DNA from: an uncultured Bacteroidota bacterium
GTDB taxonomy: Bacteria > Bacteroidota > Bacteroidia > Flavobacteriales > Schleiferiaceae
Assembly: GCA_913057235.1 (NCBI GenBank)
Contig: CAJXNI010000009.1
Location: 43,499-107,498 of the forward strand
Direction of reading: 5' to 3'
DNA length: 64,000 nt
The position numbers and the translations under genes are program-made. This document shows, in pieces, positions 34,810-42,963 of the stretch. Position 1 is the stretch's first letter; every line of letters starts with the position of its first letter. The notes beneath the pieces are model-generated. The model was given only the letters and a program-made list of their open reading frames with translations. It was not told where the DNA came from and did no database searches.

Positions 34810-35645
34810 AGACTCTTGGCTTTAATCTTGAACAATCGCAAGCTCAACAATAACACCAAGGCGTAAAACACCGCCACTGCGTAGGCCTGCGGTAAATCAT
34901 TTAGGTTAAAGCGTTGCAGCTTGTTTACAGTAAAGACTGAAAGCATTTGCGGGTAGCTCCGCCCCAGCAGCAGCGGAATTTCATAAGAACCTAAGGCAAA
35001 AACAAAATAAAGGGTAATAATCGATTTGCCCCGGTTGAACAGCGTGCTAATGGCAATGCGCCAACGTGCTTGCCAAGGACTAGCTCCCAGGTTTTCAGCC
35101 ACTTGCAAGAGTGAGCTGAGCTGCTCTTTCCGCCAGATTTGCGTAAAGTACACGGTAAAAAAATAGGTACTCATGAGTACGTGGGTAAAAATGATTCCCA
35201 CCCCCCAGGCATCCCCTACGCCTGCGGAAAACTGATTGGGTTCGGTTATGAATCCCAACTGATGGAGGAAGCGACTGAGAAACCCTGTACCGGAAAGCAG
35301 TTGATAGCTAAAAAAAGCCATTGCCAAGGCGGGCAGTGCCAGCGGCAAAAACAAAAAGCCCTGAAAGCCTGGTTGCCCCATCTTTTTCTGTTGATTTAGC
35401 ACAAATGAAAAAGCCAGTACCAGGGCTAGAAAAGTGCCCGTAAAAGCAATGTAAAAGCTAAAGCCTAAAGCGGCCCAAAAAGATTTCTCGCTTAGTAAGT
35501 TTTGCCAGTGGCTCAAGGTAAATCCTTGCTTTAAAACTCCCATAAGGCCCAGGCTCTGGAGCAAGGCCTGCCCTAATCCCGCCAAGAGCGGAAAAACGGC
35601 CAGGGCCAAGAAAAGAACTAAAGCAAGGGGGCGCCATTTAACCAT
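34806..35645 (-). CDS. ABC transporter permease, first subunit
   Basis: 279 residues, N-terminal signal anchor (LALVLFLALAVFPLLAGLGQ) and about six helices. The EAA-type loop is LLQVAENLGASPWQARWRIA, which contacts the ATPase. It corresponds to the first half of YnjC-type fused permeases. Its start overlaps the end of the substrate-binding protein gene by 8 bases and its end overlaps the second permease by 4, so the subunits are probably made in step. Confidence 0.88.
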   Translation of the reverse strand: MVKWRPLALVLFLALAVFPLLAGLGQALLQSLGLMGVLKQGFTLSHWQNLLSEKSFWAALGFSFYIAFTGTFLALVLAFSFVLNQQKKMGQPGFQGFLFLPLALPALAMAFFSYQLLSGTGFLSRFLHQLGFITEPNQFSAGVGDAWGVGIIFTHVLMSTYFFTVYFTQIWRKEQLSSLLQVAENLGASPWQARWRIAISTLFNRGKSIITLYFVFALGSYEIPLLLGRSYPQMLSVFTVNKLQRFNLNDLPQAYAVAVFYALVLLLSLRLFKIKAKSL

Positions 35646-36900
35646 TGGTTTCTACCACTCTTTTTCTAAAATCTTCATACAAACGCACCATGTACTCAGG
35701 GGCCAGTTCCTGCAAGGCATAATTTTCCAGAGAATCTCTGGGTGGCGCAAACTGGCGTTCCAAAAGCGCTTCAAACTTCTCTGGCCAGGGCAGGGGTAGT
35801 TCCTGGGCTTTCAGCACCGTACCATCGCCCCAAACTTTTGGTTGCAGCTTTTCATACTGTGCTTCAGGCGAAAGCAAAAAATTAATGGCTACCATGGCGG
35901 CCTCTTTATGGGCCGCATTATTGACAATACCCAGGTAATGGGAATTTTGAATGGTGCCGCTTTCGTACACATAGGCCCGGGCCCAATCGGGAAAAATACC
36001 CTGGTTTATTTTATTCTCCACCTCAGTGTCATTATTGCTAAAGGTGAAGTACAACTCGCCATTGGCAAACATTTGGTGCATCTGTGAAAGGCTCTCCGGA
36101 AATGAGGCACCCTGCTTCCAAAAGTAGGCGCGATGCGCATTAATCCAGTTAAAAAGACTATCGCTGTGCTTTCGGTACAAATCTTCTTTAAAAGACCCTT
36201 GCAGCGCTTCCTTTCCCGCCAAAGCCATAAGCCAGCTTTTGAGCAAAGTCATACCCGTAAACTCGGTAGGTATGGTAAACTTGCCCGGGTTATTTTTCAC
36301 AAAGCGGGAGAGCTGCTCTAAATTCATGGGGGGCTCTGCCACTTCCTGAGAATTGTAAATCACCGTCATTTGCACATTTCCCCAAGGGGCCTCCATACCG
36401 CCAATAGGCTGTTGAAAATCCTGGCTAATAAAAGGGTTTGCCAAGTCAAGGTACTGTTGGTTAGGCAGCCTCTCTAAAAACGGCCCGTACAAGGCCTCAA
36501 TTTGCCGGAGCTGGTAAAAAGTTTCGCCATTGATCCAAACCAAATCTACTTCACTGGTAGCCGTGCCTGCTTGTTTCTCATTCATTAAAAGCGATACAAT
36601 TTGGGTACCCTGCCCCGCAGCAATGTCCAGTTTAATGTTAAAGCGCTCTTTTAAAATGGGCTTCACATAATTATTCATGTAGGCGTTAATCTGGGGGTCG
36701 CCTTGCCACATCATCATCTGCAGGTTTTGCCCCTGGGCTCGCTGGCCGATGGTGTCCCAGGGTAATTGGCTAAGCTCTGTTTCCTGAGTTGGGGCAGGTG
36801 CCTGCTGGCAGGATCCCATCAAAAGCATGGCTCCCGTTAGTAGGAGCCATGCCGCCTGCTCTTTCAAGGCGCTCAAAATTTGAAGTTTGTGTAATTTCAT
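35638..36900 (-). CDS. ABC transporter substrate-binding lipoprotein (YnjB-like)
   Basis: 420 residues. Lipoprotein signal with lipobox LMGSC (Cys 31). Opening motifs of the mature protein, LQMMMWQGDPQINAYMNNYV and EVDLVWINGETFYQLRQ, are those of the YnjB type of family 1 binding proteins; later GNVQMTVIYNSQEV and NFLLSPEAQYEKLQPKVWGD. It captures the substrate in the periplasm and delivers it to the two permeases. The ligand of YnjB is not established, so none is assigned. It starts 9 bases after the TonB receptor stop. Confidence 0.88.
   Translation of the reverse strand: MKLHKLQILSALKEQAAWLLLTGAMLLMGSCQQAPAPTQETELSQLPWDTIGQRAQGQNLQMMMWQGDPQINAYMNNYVKPILKERFNIKLDIAAGQGTQIVSLLMNEKQAGTATSEVDLVWINGETFYQLRQIEALYGPFLERLPNQQYLDLANPFISQDFQQPIGGMEAPWGNVQMTVIYNSQEVAEPPMNLEQLSRFVKNNPGKFTIPTEFTGMTLLKSWLMALAGKEALQGSFKEDLYRKHSDSLFNWINAHRAYFWKQGASFPESLSQMHQMFANGELYFTFSNNDTEVENKINQGIFPDWARAYVYESGTIQNSHYLGIVNNAAHKEAAMVAINFLLSPEAQYEKLQPKVWGDGTVLKAQELPLPWPEKFEALLERQFAPPRDSLENYALQELAPEYMVRLYEDFRKRVVETNG
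36825..36852 (-). other. 10-bp hairpin inside the signal-peptide codons of the binding protein
   Basis: On the minus strand GCATGGCTCC, an 8-base loop, GGAGCCATGC, then TTTT. It lies about 50 bases into the binding-protein gene, just after the long receptor gene, and could slow or end part of transcription or hide ribosomes. Confidence 0.5.
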
Positions 36901-36909
36901 TCGTCCAAA

Positions 36910-39900
36910 CTAAAATAAATAGCGTACCGAAAACTGGAACTGGCGGAGACGGTCGGCATTTAAAAACTGATAGCGACCGCTGGTTGCCGGCCCCACCTGA
37001 GCCTGGTTGCTCTGGGTAAAGTTACTGGTATAACCGCTGTAGTTGATAGTGTTTAATACGTTAAAAACATCGGCTCTTATTTCCAGGCGGTGCTTGTTTT
37101 CTTCATCTAAGCCAAAGGTGTAACCCAGGCCTAAATCAAAGGTAATAGCTGCTGGCAAGCGATCGCTGTTGCGGCTCTGCCCGGGGTAACGATCAGCCGG
37201 ACCGGTGTACTGGGTAGCGTTACTGCCCCCGTCTCCGTTTAAGTCGGCCGTGCCAAATTCCTGGGCATCGGCAACCCGGTTAATGGGTTGACCGCTTTGA
37301 AATAAAGTAGAAAGGTTGATGGAGAAACCTTTAAACGGATACCAATAACCAATGGCATTCAGCACGTGGGTGCGGTCATTCAAGCCAGGTCCCCATTCCT
37401 CACCAAAACGGTTGGCATCGGCTGCTACAAAATTGATGTCTTCGGTATTGTTTCTGAGTTGAGAAAGAGTGTAGGAAATGCGGTAAGCGTAGTTATCGCC
37501 TCCACGGTCTTTTATCAGATTAAAGTTTAAGGCTGCATACTGGGCTTCCCCGCCTGCATCGGTCATAAACACCTTACGCGCAATATCACGCAAAGTATCT
37601 CCCTGATACACGGTGTACGCACCTTGATTGTCATATAGCACGGGGGTGCTCCGGGTGGCATCGGCCTGTTGCTGCGTGCGCACATCGGCTGGTTCATCTA
37701 CCGCATCAGAGTTGAAAGGAGCCGGGGCATTTACATCTACCAATCGCAATTGATTGAAGCTGGCCTTGTAAATAGCGTCTACGTAAAAAAGCACCTCGCC
37801 ATTCAGTTGGTACTGATACCCTAGGGTAAAGTGATGAGCGTAAGGATTGTTAAGTCCGTTGGGATTAAGGATGGTGCGCTGGGCGCCAAAACCATAGCCC
37901 AGCGAATTATCCAGTTGATCAGCCGTAGGGCCTTGTAAATAACCAAACTGATCCTGGTACGAAACCGTGGCGTTGCCTTCAGCTGTAATTTGGTCTAAAT
38001 CAGCTGCAGCCGGAAGGGCACCCTGAGCGCGCAAGGCTTCCAGTTGGCGTAAAAAATCAGGGGATTGGGTACTGCCGGCCAAAGCGTCACTGTACACTGC
38101 GTAAACAATTTTATCGTAAAAAATACCGTACCCGGCCCGCAGGCTAGAGCGTGAGTTTAAGGTGTAATTGGCATTTACGCGCGGGCCAATGTTGTTTAGG
38201 TCATAGTCGTCAGAACCGGCTTTTGAAAGGTTGTCAAAATCATAGCGCAGGCCCAGGCTAAGTGTTAGCTTGCGATTCACCTGCCAGCGATCTTCGAAAT
38301 AGGCGCTAATAATATTTTGACGGCCATTAAAGGTTTCAGGGCGCAACTCTACTGCGTAGGTAACGCTATCTGGGTTGGCGGGTAAATCGGTGTAACTCAG
38401 ATCGGCTCCGCGGTTTAAGCCCGCCACCTGGTCTAGCTGCTGCTGATCTAAATAGACATTGTACACGCCATTGCCATTGCCCCCGCGGGTATCTATGTGC
38501 TCACTGGTAATAAAGTCTACCCCTGCTTTCAGGGTATGGTCGCCCCAGGTGTAGGAGAATTTTTGTTGCACTTGATTCACCCGTTGCAAGAGATCAAAAT
38601 TTCCTAAGGTCTCCCCTAACTGCGCAATGGGCACCTGATCAGAGGCAGGACCAAACACAGTTACCGAGGGTGCGTTTTCAGTTACGGGGTTCAAATAAAT
38701 CCAATCAAAACGAGCGTATTGGTAGTTGGTTTCAGAAGTAAAATTGCCGTTGGTGTACACATTGCTCAGGGCCGCGGTTAGCGAATTTCTGCTTTGGGTA
38801 TAGCCGGCCTCCCTAAAACGTATGGGTTCCAGATTCCCTCCCCCTCTGCGGTTGAGATCAATTAAACCGTAATGCACGCGGGCGGTGGTTCTGAATTTTC
38901 GGCTCCAGTAATGGTCTAGCTTTGCGCTGATAAGCGTTTGGGTGTTATTGCCCTGAATATTTTCATTGGTGTTCAGTTGCGGCACGTTCAGGAGGTTCTC
39001 CTGGTCGTCAATGGTTTGCTCGGCATTCAAGAATAAAAAGGTTTTATCTTTTACGATAGGCGTGCCCACCGCAAAACCAAATTGATGCCTTCTAAAGCCA
39101 TCCGCCACCGAGCGGCCGTATAAATCATTGTTGGCAAAGGGAGACTCAGAATCCAGTGGCTGCCCCGGCCGAATCATGTAGTACACCTCACCGGTGGTTT
39201 CATTGCTGCCACTTTTAGTGGTGATGTCAAACAGCCCGTTAGCGCTTTGCCCGTACTCAGCGGAAAAGGTATTGGCCAGAACTGTTACGTTTTGCACCAT
39301 GCCCACCGGAATGGCAAAACGCTGCCCGCCTAAAAAGCGCTCGTTGTTATCCATGCCGTCTATCAGGTAACTGGTAAAAAGGGAGTTTGCACCATTAATA
39401 CTCACGTTAGGCGCTTCGGGATAAAAACCCGTGCTACGCGTAACGTTGGGCAAACGGTACAGTACGCGGGTAATATCACGCCCTTCTACCGGTATCTCCT
39501 GAATTTCCTTGGCCGGAAGCTCTGAGCTTACCTCAGCATTCACTGTATTAATTTGAGCGGTGCGGGTGTTGTTTACCTCAACCTCCTCTAGTTGCTGATT
39601 TTGCTTAGAAATTAAGGTGATAATTATAGAAGCCGTTTGATTGCTGCGTAGGCGAATGGGATCACTTTGGAAAGAGGCGTAGTACAAGTCAGACTCTGGA
39701 ACAGTTATGGTATAACTGCCGGTTGTACTAAGGCCTTTGGCTAGTATTTGCCCGTTTCCGTCAGTTGTAAACTCTTGTACATAGCCAATGGCCGAGTTGG
39801 TAATTTTTAGTTGCTGCCCTGGCACTGCTTGGCCGCTGACCGCGTTGCGTAAACTGATTTTTAAGGAAGCCTGTGCAATAGCCAGGGTACTGAATAGGCT

Positions 39901-39930
39901 AAAGCCTACAAGAAGTAATTTTTTGAACAT
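36910..39930 (-). CDS. Oar-like TonB-dependent receptor
   Basis: 1006 residues from MFKKLLLVGFSLFSTLAIAQ, a signal peptide; ten residues upstream in frame are rejected. A carboxypeptidase-like domain (SLRNAVSGQAVPGQQLKITN) precedes a plug with EIPVEGRDITRVLYRLPNVT, ANSLFTSYLIDGMDNNERFL and a barrel ending in RQFQFSVRYLF. The plug-barrel layout with the TTKSGSNE segment follows Oar-type receptors. No SusD gene accompanies it. It is the first gene of the transport operon, so it should move the same compound across the outer membrane that the ABC system imports. Confidence 0.9.
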   Translation of the reverse strand: MFKKLLLVGFSLFSTLAIAQASLKISLRNAVSGQAVPGQQLKITNSAIGYVQEFTTDGNGQILAKGLSTTGSYTITVPESDLYYASFQSDPIRLRSNQTASIIITLISKQNQQLEEVEVNNTRTAQINTVNAEVSSELPAKEIQEIPVEGRDITRVLYRLPNVTRSTGFYPEAPNVSINGANSLFTSYLIDGMDNNERFLGGQRFAIPVGMVQNVTVLANTFSAEYGQSANGLFDITTKSGSNETTGEVYYMIRPGQPLDSESPFANNDLYGRSVADGFRRHQFGFAVGTPIVKDKTFLFLNAEQTIDDQENLLNVPQLNTNENIQGNNTQTLISAKLDHYWSRKFRTTARVHYGLIDLNRRGGGNLEPIRFREAGYTQSRNSLTAALSNVYTNGNFTSETNYQYARFDWIYLNPVTENAPSVTVFGPASDQVPIAQLGETLGNFDLLQRVNQVQQKFSYTWGDHTLKAGVDFITSEHIDTRGGNGNGVYNVYLDQQQLDQVAGLNRGADLSYTDLPANPDSVTYAVELRPETFNGRQNIISAYFEDRWQVNRKLTLSLGLRYDFDNLSKAGSDDYDLNNIGPRVNANYTLNSRSSLRAGYGIFYDKIVYAVYSDALAGSTQSPDFLRQLEALRAQGALPAAADLDQITAEGNATVSYQDQFGYLQGPTADQLDNSLGYGFGAQRTILNPNGLNNPYAHHFTLGYQYQLNGEVLFYVDAIYKASFNQLRLVDVNAPAPFNSDAVDEPADVRTQQQADATRSTPVLYDNQGAYTVYQGDTLRDIARKVFMTDAGGEAQYAALNFNLIKDRGGDNYAYRISYTLSQLRNNTEDINFVAADANRFGEEWGPGLNDRTHVLNAIGYWYPFKGFSINLSTLFQSGQPINRVADAQEFGTADLNGDGGSNATQYTGPADRYPGQSRNSDRLPAAITFDLGLGYTFGLDEENKHRLEIRADVFNVLNTINYSGYTSNFTQSNQAQVGPATSGRYQFLNADRLRQFQFSVRYLF

Positions 39931-40068
39931 AAATGGTGTTTTAAGAGGTAAAGGCCCCAAAAGTGGCCGTTTAAGAAATCGCCTGGGTTATGCCCAGGTA
40001 GGGGGGGGCTCTTAAAATTCGAAAATTTATGTGCCAACAACCTTTAACATTGAAAGTCCTGTGCGCTC
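39931..40068 (-). promoter_or_regulatory. leader region of the receptor-ABC-radical SAM operon
   Basis: 138 bases upstream of the receptor. It holds a homopolymer of eight G (40001-40008 on the plus strand), a small hairpin CCTGGG / CCCAGG next to it, and no clear TAnnTTTG box. I saw no known riboswitch pattern. The operon promoter should lie here or just upstream. Confidence 0.4.
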
Positions 40069-40683
40069 TCAAAGTAAAATCTTGAAAAAAGCACTTAAAA
40101 AGGAAAGTACCTTTAAACCCGCCTGGCATTGCCATAACTCTAAAAGCTCTTGGTAGGAGTTCAAGTCGCCAAGAGCTTCCAGCTCTGCAGCTTCTTCTAA
40201 GGCCAGGAACTCTCTTAGGGCTAAAGCCAAATCTTTGGTTTGCCAGGGTAGCACGCTAAAATCAGCCGGCTTAAAACTGCTTTGGCTTAAGCCGATGAGA
40301 TAGGCACCGCCAGCTGGGGTAGCGCCTAGTACACTTTGATGCTTGGCTAATAATTGGAGTGCGTGCGTTAAGCGGGTCGCGTTAAGAAAGGGACTGTCGT
40401 TTCCCACTACCAAAACTTTTTCAAAGCCTTGGTTCAATAAACACGCTATTGCCTCGGTAAGCCGATCTCCAAAACTCTGTGCTTTTTGCATGCCCTCATG
40501 CCAATGAAAAACTGGTAGTCCGGTATTTTCTAAAACGCGTAAAGTCTGGTTGATTAGTCTTTTATGGTAGGCCTGATTGGCTCTTAGACTGGAACCCTTG
40601 GCCAGCATGGGTTTTTCTAAAGCCTCTTGCCGGGCTCTGCGACTAAAAAATAATAAGGCAATGTTTGGGGTGGCGTTTGGCAT
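40069..40683 (-). CDS. DUF2064 / TIGR04282-type glycosyltransferase-like protein
   Basis: 204 residues from MPNATPNIALLFFSRRARQE. GT-A-like nucleotidyl/glycosyl transferase fold: FGDRLTEAIACLLNQGFEKV, VVGNDSPFLNATRLTHAL and GATPAGGAYLIGLSQ. In the best-studied relatives this sequence reads GPA.DGGYYLIGL, so the DG aspartate is replaced by AG here. The family includes enzymes named for arsenosugar synthesis, a role not supported by the neighbours. It may be the first gene of the transport operon or a separate unit (139-base gap). Confidence 0.7.
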   Translation of the reverse strand: MPNATPNIALLFFSRRARQEALEKPMLAKGSSLRANQAYHKRLINQTLRVLENTGLPVFHWHEGMQKAQSFGDRLTEAIACLLNQGFEKVLVVGNDSPFLNATRLTHALQLLAKHQSVLGATPAGGAYLIGLSQSSFKPADFSVLPWQTKDLALALREFLALEEAAELEALGDLNSYQELLELWQCQAGLKVLSFLSAFFKILL

Positions 40684-40873
40684 AAAGTCAGTTACGCAAA
40701 GCAACAGTTTTTAGATTGGCTTAGGAGCTTTTTCCTCAAAAACCCATGCCTTAGGCACAAATCACAAATAAAGCCATCTCCCAAGCAAATCATTAGCAAC
40801 TGGTTTTGAGGCTTTTAGTTCATTTCCTGGTTTTTAAGAGATTTTATTTGAAAAAAATTTACCTAAAACTACT

Positions 40874-40909
40874 ATACATTGATTTCTTATGTATATTTGT
40901 CTTATGTAT
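40874..40909 (+). promoter_or_regulatory. candidate PadR operator
   Basis: ATACAT (40874-40879), 9 bases, ATGTAT (40889-40894) forms an inverted repeat just upstream of padR; a second ATGTAT follows at 40904 and includes the start codon. A TATATTTG resembling the -7 box lies at 40892-40899, so the transcript may be leaderless. PadR regulators commonly bind such palindromes in their own promoter. Confidence 0.4.
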
Positions 40910-41242
40910 TCTAAAGAAATAGTGAAAGGCACCTTAAAACCCATTGTTTTAAAACTGCTTAAGGAGCATGGCCGCATGTACGGCTATGAGATTACTCAAA
41001 ATGTAAAAGCCCTTACAGAGGGTAAAATACAAATCACTGAAGGGGCCTTGTACCCCCTCCTGCATAAGCTTCAAGCAGAAGGGGTTTTACAAACCGAAAG
41101 TGAAAAGATGGGGAAGCGCGTGCGGAAATACTACAAGCTCTCCCAAAGTGGTGAAGCGGTTGCCGATGATCTGATTAGCGAGATGTTGGACTTTATGCAA
41201 ACCTTAAAATCAGTGTTAAACCCTGATTATGGCCAGGCTTGA
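40904..41242 (+). CDS. PadR family transcriptional regulator
   Basis: 112 residues from MYSKEIVKGTLKPIVLKLLK. The winged-helix PadR pattern is complete: LKEHGRMYGYEITQNVK, ITEGALYPLLHKLQAEGVLQ, and RKYYKLSQSGEAVADDL, with a short C-terminal dimer helix. PadR proteins sense small molecules or membrane stress and repress a nearby gene. The next gene overlaps by 14 bases, so it is the likely target; the two form the standard PadR-plus-membrane-protein pair. Confidence 0.92.
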   Translation: MYSKEIVKGTLKPIVLKLLKEHGRMYGYEITQNVKALTEGKIQITEGALYPLLHKLQAEGVLQTESEKMGKRVRKYYKLSQSGEAVADDLISEMLDFMQTLKSVLNPDYGQA

Positions 41243-41900
41243 AGACCAGCAAGTTGAAGAATTGCATGACCAACTGCTGCGCTGGGGCATTGCTTATGAT
41301 CCCCTGCGGGATGACCTGCTGGACCATCTCTGCTGCATGGTAGAGTATGAGATGAATCAAGGGCAAACCTTCAGTGAGGCTGTCCAAGAGGCCCTGGTCA
41401 AATTTGACATTTATCAAATTCAAGAAACCCAAGAAATCACACTTCATTTATTAACTCAAAAACAGAGAATCATGAAAAAAGTAGCAGCCATTACCGGAAT
41501 TATCGCTTCGGCTTTAGCCATAGGCGGAGTCTTATTTAAAATGATGCACTGGCCTGGTGCAGAGGTAATGCTCGTTTTGGGCGTAAGCCTCTTAAGTGTG
41601 GTTGTTTTGCCATTGATGGGTCTTATTGAGTTTAAGCAGAGTAATGTTTTACGCAGCCAGTACACCGCGCTTATTGGCTACATTAGTGGCGCCACGCTGT
41701 TCTTAGGCACCCTTTTTAGAATTATGCATTGGCCTGGTTCCAGCGTTTTAATTGTTAGTGGTTTTGTAGTACTCACCTTTATTTTCATTCCCCTGTACAC
41801 CGTAAAATCCTACCAAAATACAGATAATAAAATGCTGGCCATTGCCCGAAGCGCCATCATTATTTCGGCAATTGCTATTTTGTGGGGCTTGTTCCCCTAG
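41229..41900 (+). CDS. PadR-linked membrane protein with two GldL-like motifs
   Basis: 223 residues. An N-terminal soluble part of about 75 residues (LLRWGIAYDPLRDDLLDHLC) resembles the cytosolic prefix domain found with PadR regulators. Four to six membrane helices follow. Two copies of a motif, FKMMHWPGAEVMLVLG and FRIMHWPGSSVLIVSG, match the MHWPGA motif of GldL, the type IX motor protein. Length and layout differ from GldL, and no GldM follows. A role as a repressor-antagonist or membrane sensor is inference. Confidence 0.75.
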   Translation: MARLEDQQVEELHDQLLRWGIAYDPLRDDLLDHLCCMVEYEMNQGQTFSEAVQEALVKFDIYQIQETQEITLHLLTQKQRIMKKVAAITGIIASALAIGGVLFKMMHWPGAEVMLVLGVSLLSVVVLPLMGLIEFKQSNVLRSQYTALIGYISGATLFLGTLFRIMHWPGSSVLIVSGFVVLTFIFIPLYTVKSYQNTDNKMLAIARSAIIISAIAILWGLFP

Positions 41901-41936
41901 TGCAAAAGCGCAAAAGAAGCTGGTAGCCTCCTGCGC

Positions 41937-41965
41937 TTGTGAAACGCGCCATTAGGCTACCTTTG
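41937..41965 (+). promoter_or_regulatory. promoter of ddl
   Basis: TTG (41937-41939), 18 bases, TACCTTTG (41958-41965) followed by CC; it fits the Bacteroidota consensus and lies 18 bases before the ATG of ddl. Confidence 0.72.
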
Positions 41966-41983
41966 CCTTTTTAAACGCAATCC

Positions 41984-42961
41984 ATGAAAAAACGTGTTGC
42001 CTTGGTTTTTGGCGGCTACTCTGCAGAGCATGAGGTTTCTGTAAAATCAGCTCAAGTGGTAAAAGAGCATTTAGATGCCCATATTTATGAGGTGATACCC
42101 GTAAAGATTAGCCGGGCCAAATGGGTGGCTTTAGCCGATGACCAAGAATACCCGATAAATCTGAACGACTTTACCTTTGAAAGAAAGGGAGAAAAAATAG
42201 GCTTTGACGCTGTTTTTAATGCCGTACACGGCCACCCAGGCGAAGATGGCCCCTTGGCCGGATATTTTGAGCTGATGGGGATTCCTCATACCAGCAGTGG
42301 CCAGTTTGAAAGTGCTCTTACCTTTAACAAGGCCGAATGCAACATTTTACTGCAAAGTTTTGGTCTAAAAACCCCTAAGGCCGTTTTTCTAACGGGGGCC
42401 GATGAAGCCCGCCCAGAAGAAATACTGGAAACGGTAGGTTTACCCTGCTTTGTAAAACCCAGCCGCAGTGGTTCTAGTATTGGCGTAACCAAGGTAAAAG
42501 AGGCCCACGATCTTTTGCCGGCCATTGCTAAGGCGCGCAATATTGACACCAAGGTACTGATTGAAAGCATGGTAAAGGGACTGGAAGTAGGCTGTGGTGT
42601 AAGTAATCATACGGGCCAGGTTGAGGCTTTGGCGGTTACAGATATTATTCCGGCCAACGAGTTTTTTGACTTTGAAAGCAAGTACAGCGGCCAGTCTGAA
42701 GAAGTAACCCCTGCGCGCATTGACGCTGAACTCTATCAGAAAATTATGCGCCAAACTGAGTTTGTTTATCAAAAGCTGGGTTTAAGCGGCTTGGTCCGTG
42801 TAGATTATATCATCAATGAAAATGATGAACCGGTTTTAATTGAGGTAAATACCGTACCCGGCTTTAGTGCCGAAAGTATTCTGCCTAAGCAAGCCCAGCA
42901 TGCCGGTTATTCTTTAAGCCAGCTTTTTAATGCTACCTTGGCCCAATCATTAAAAAAATAG
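41984..42961 (+). CDS. ddl: D-alanine--D-alanine ligase
   Basis: 325 residues, ATP-grasp enzyme. FGGYSAEHEVSVKSAQ near residue 10, FNAVHGHPGEDG near 86, KPSRSGSSIGVTKVKEAHDL, and LIEVNTVPGFSAESILP with the metal-binding Glu/Asn pair near 290. It joins two D-alanines for peptidoglycan precursors. It is probably co-transcribed with coaD, whose start is 2 bases away. Confidence 0.96.
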   Translation: MKKRVALVFGGYSAEHEVSVKSAQVVKEHLDAHIYEVIPVKISRAKWVALADDQEYPINLNDFTFERKGEKIGFDAVFNAVHGHPGEDGPLAGYFELMGIPHTSSGQFESALTFNKAECNILLQSFGLKTPKAVFLTGADEARPEEILETVGLPCFVKPSRSGSSIGVTKVKEAHDLLPAIAKARNIDTKVLIESMVKGLEVGCGVSNHTGQVEALAVTDIIPANEFFDFESKYSGQSEEVTPARIDAELYQKIMRQTEFVYQKLGLSGLVRVDYIINENDEPVLIEVNTVPGFSAESILPKQAQHAGYSLSQLFNATLAQSLKK

Positions 42962-42963
42962 CC

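Noticed and set aside
37540..37640. LysM-like segment in the Oar-like receptor (AYTVYQGDTLRDIARKVF)
   Set aside because: Only the first half of a LysM matches, it sits inside the barrel region, and it fits a receptor loop better than an inserted domain.
39931..40068. Riboswitch upstream of the transport operon
   Set aside because: No thiamine or cobalamin box or other conserved core could be recognised; only a short hairpin and a G run are present.
32278..40683. Arsenosugar gene cluster (radical SAM plus TIGR04282-like protein)
   Set aside because: The radical SAM protein does not resemble ArsS around its cysteine motif, and there is no arsenite methyltransferase; six transport genes lie between.
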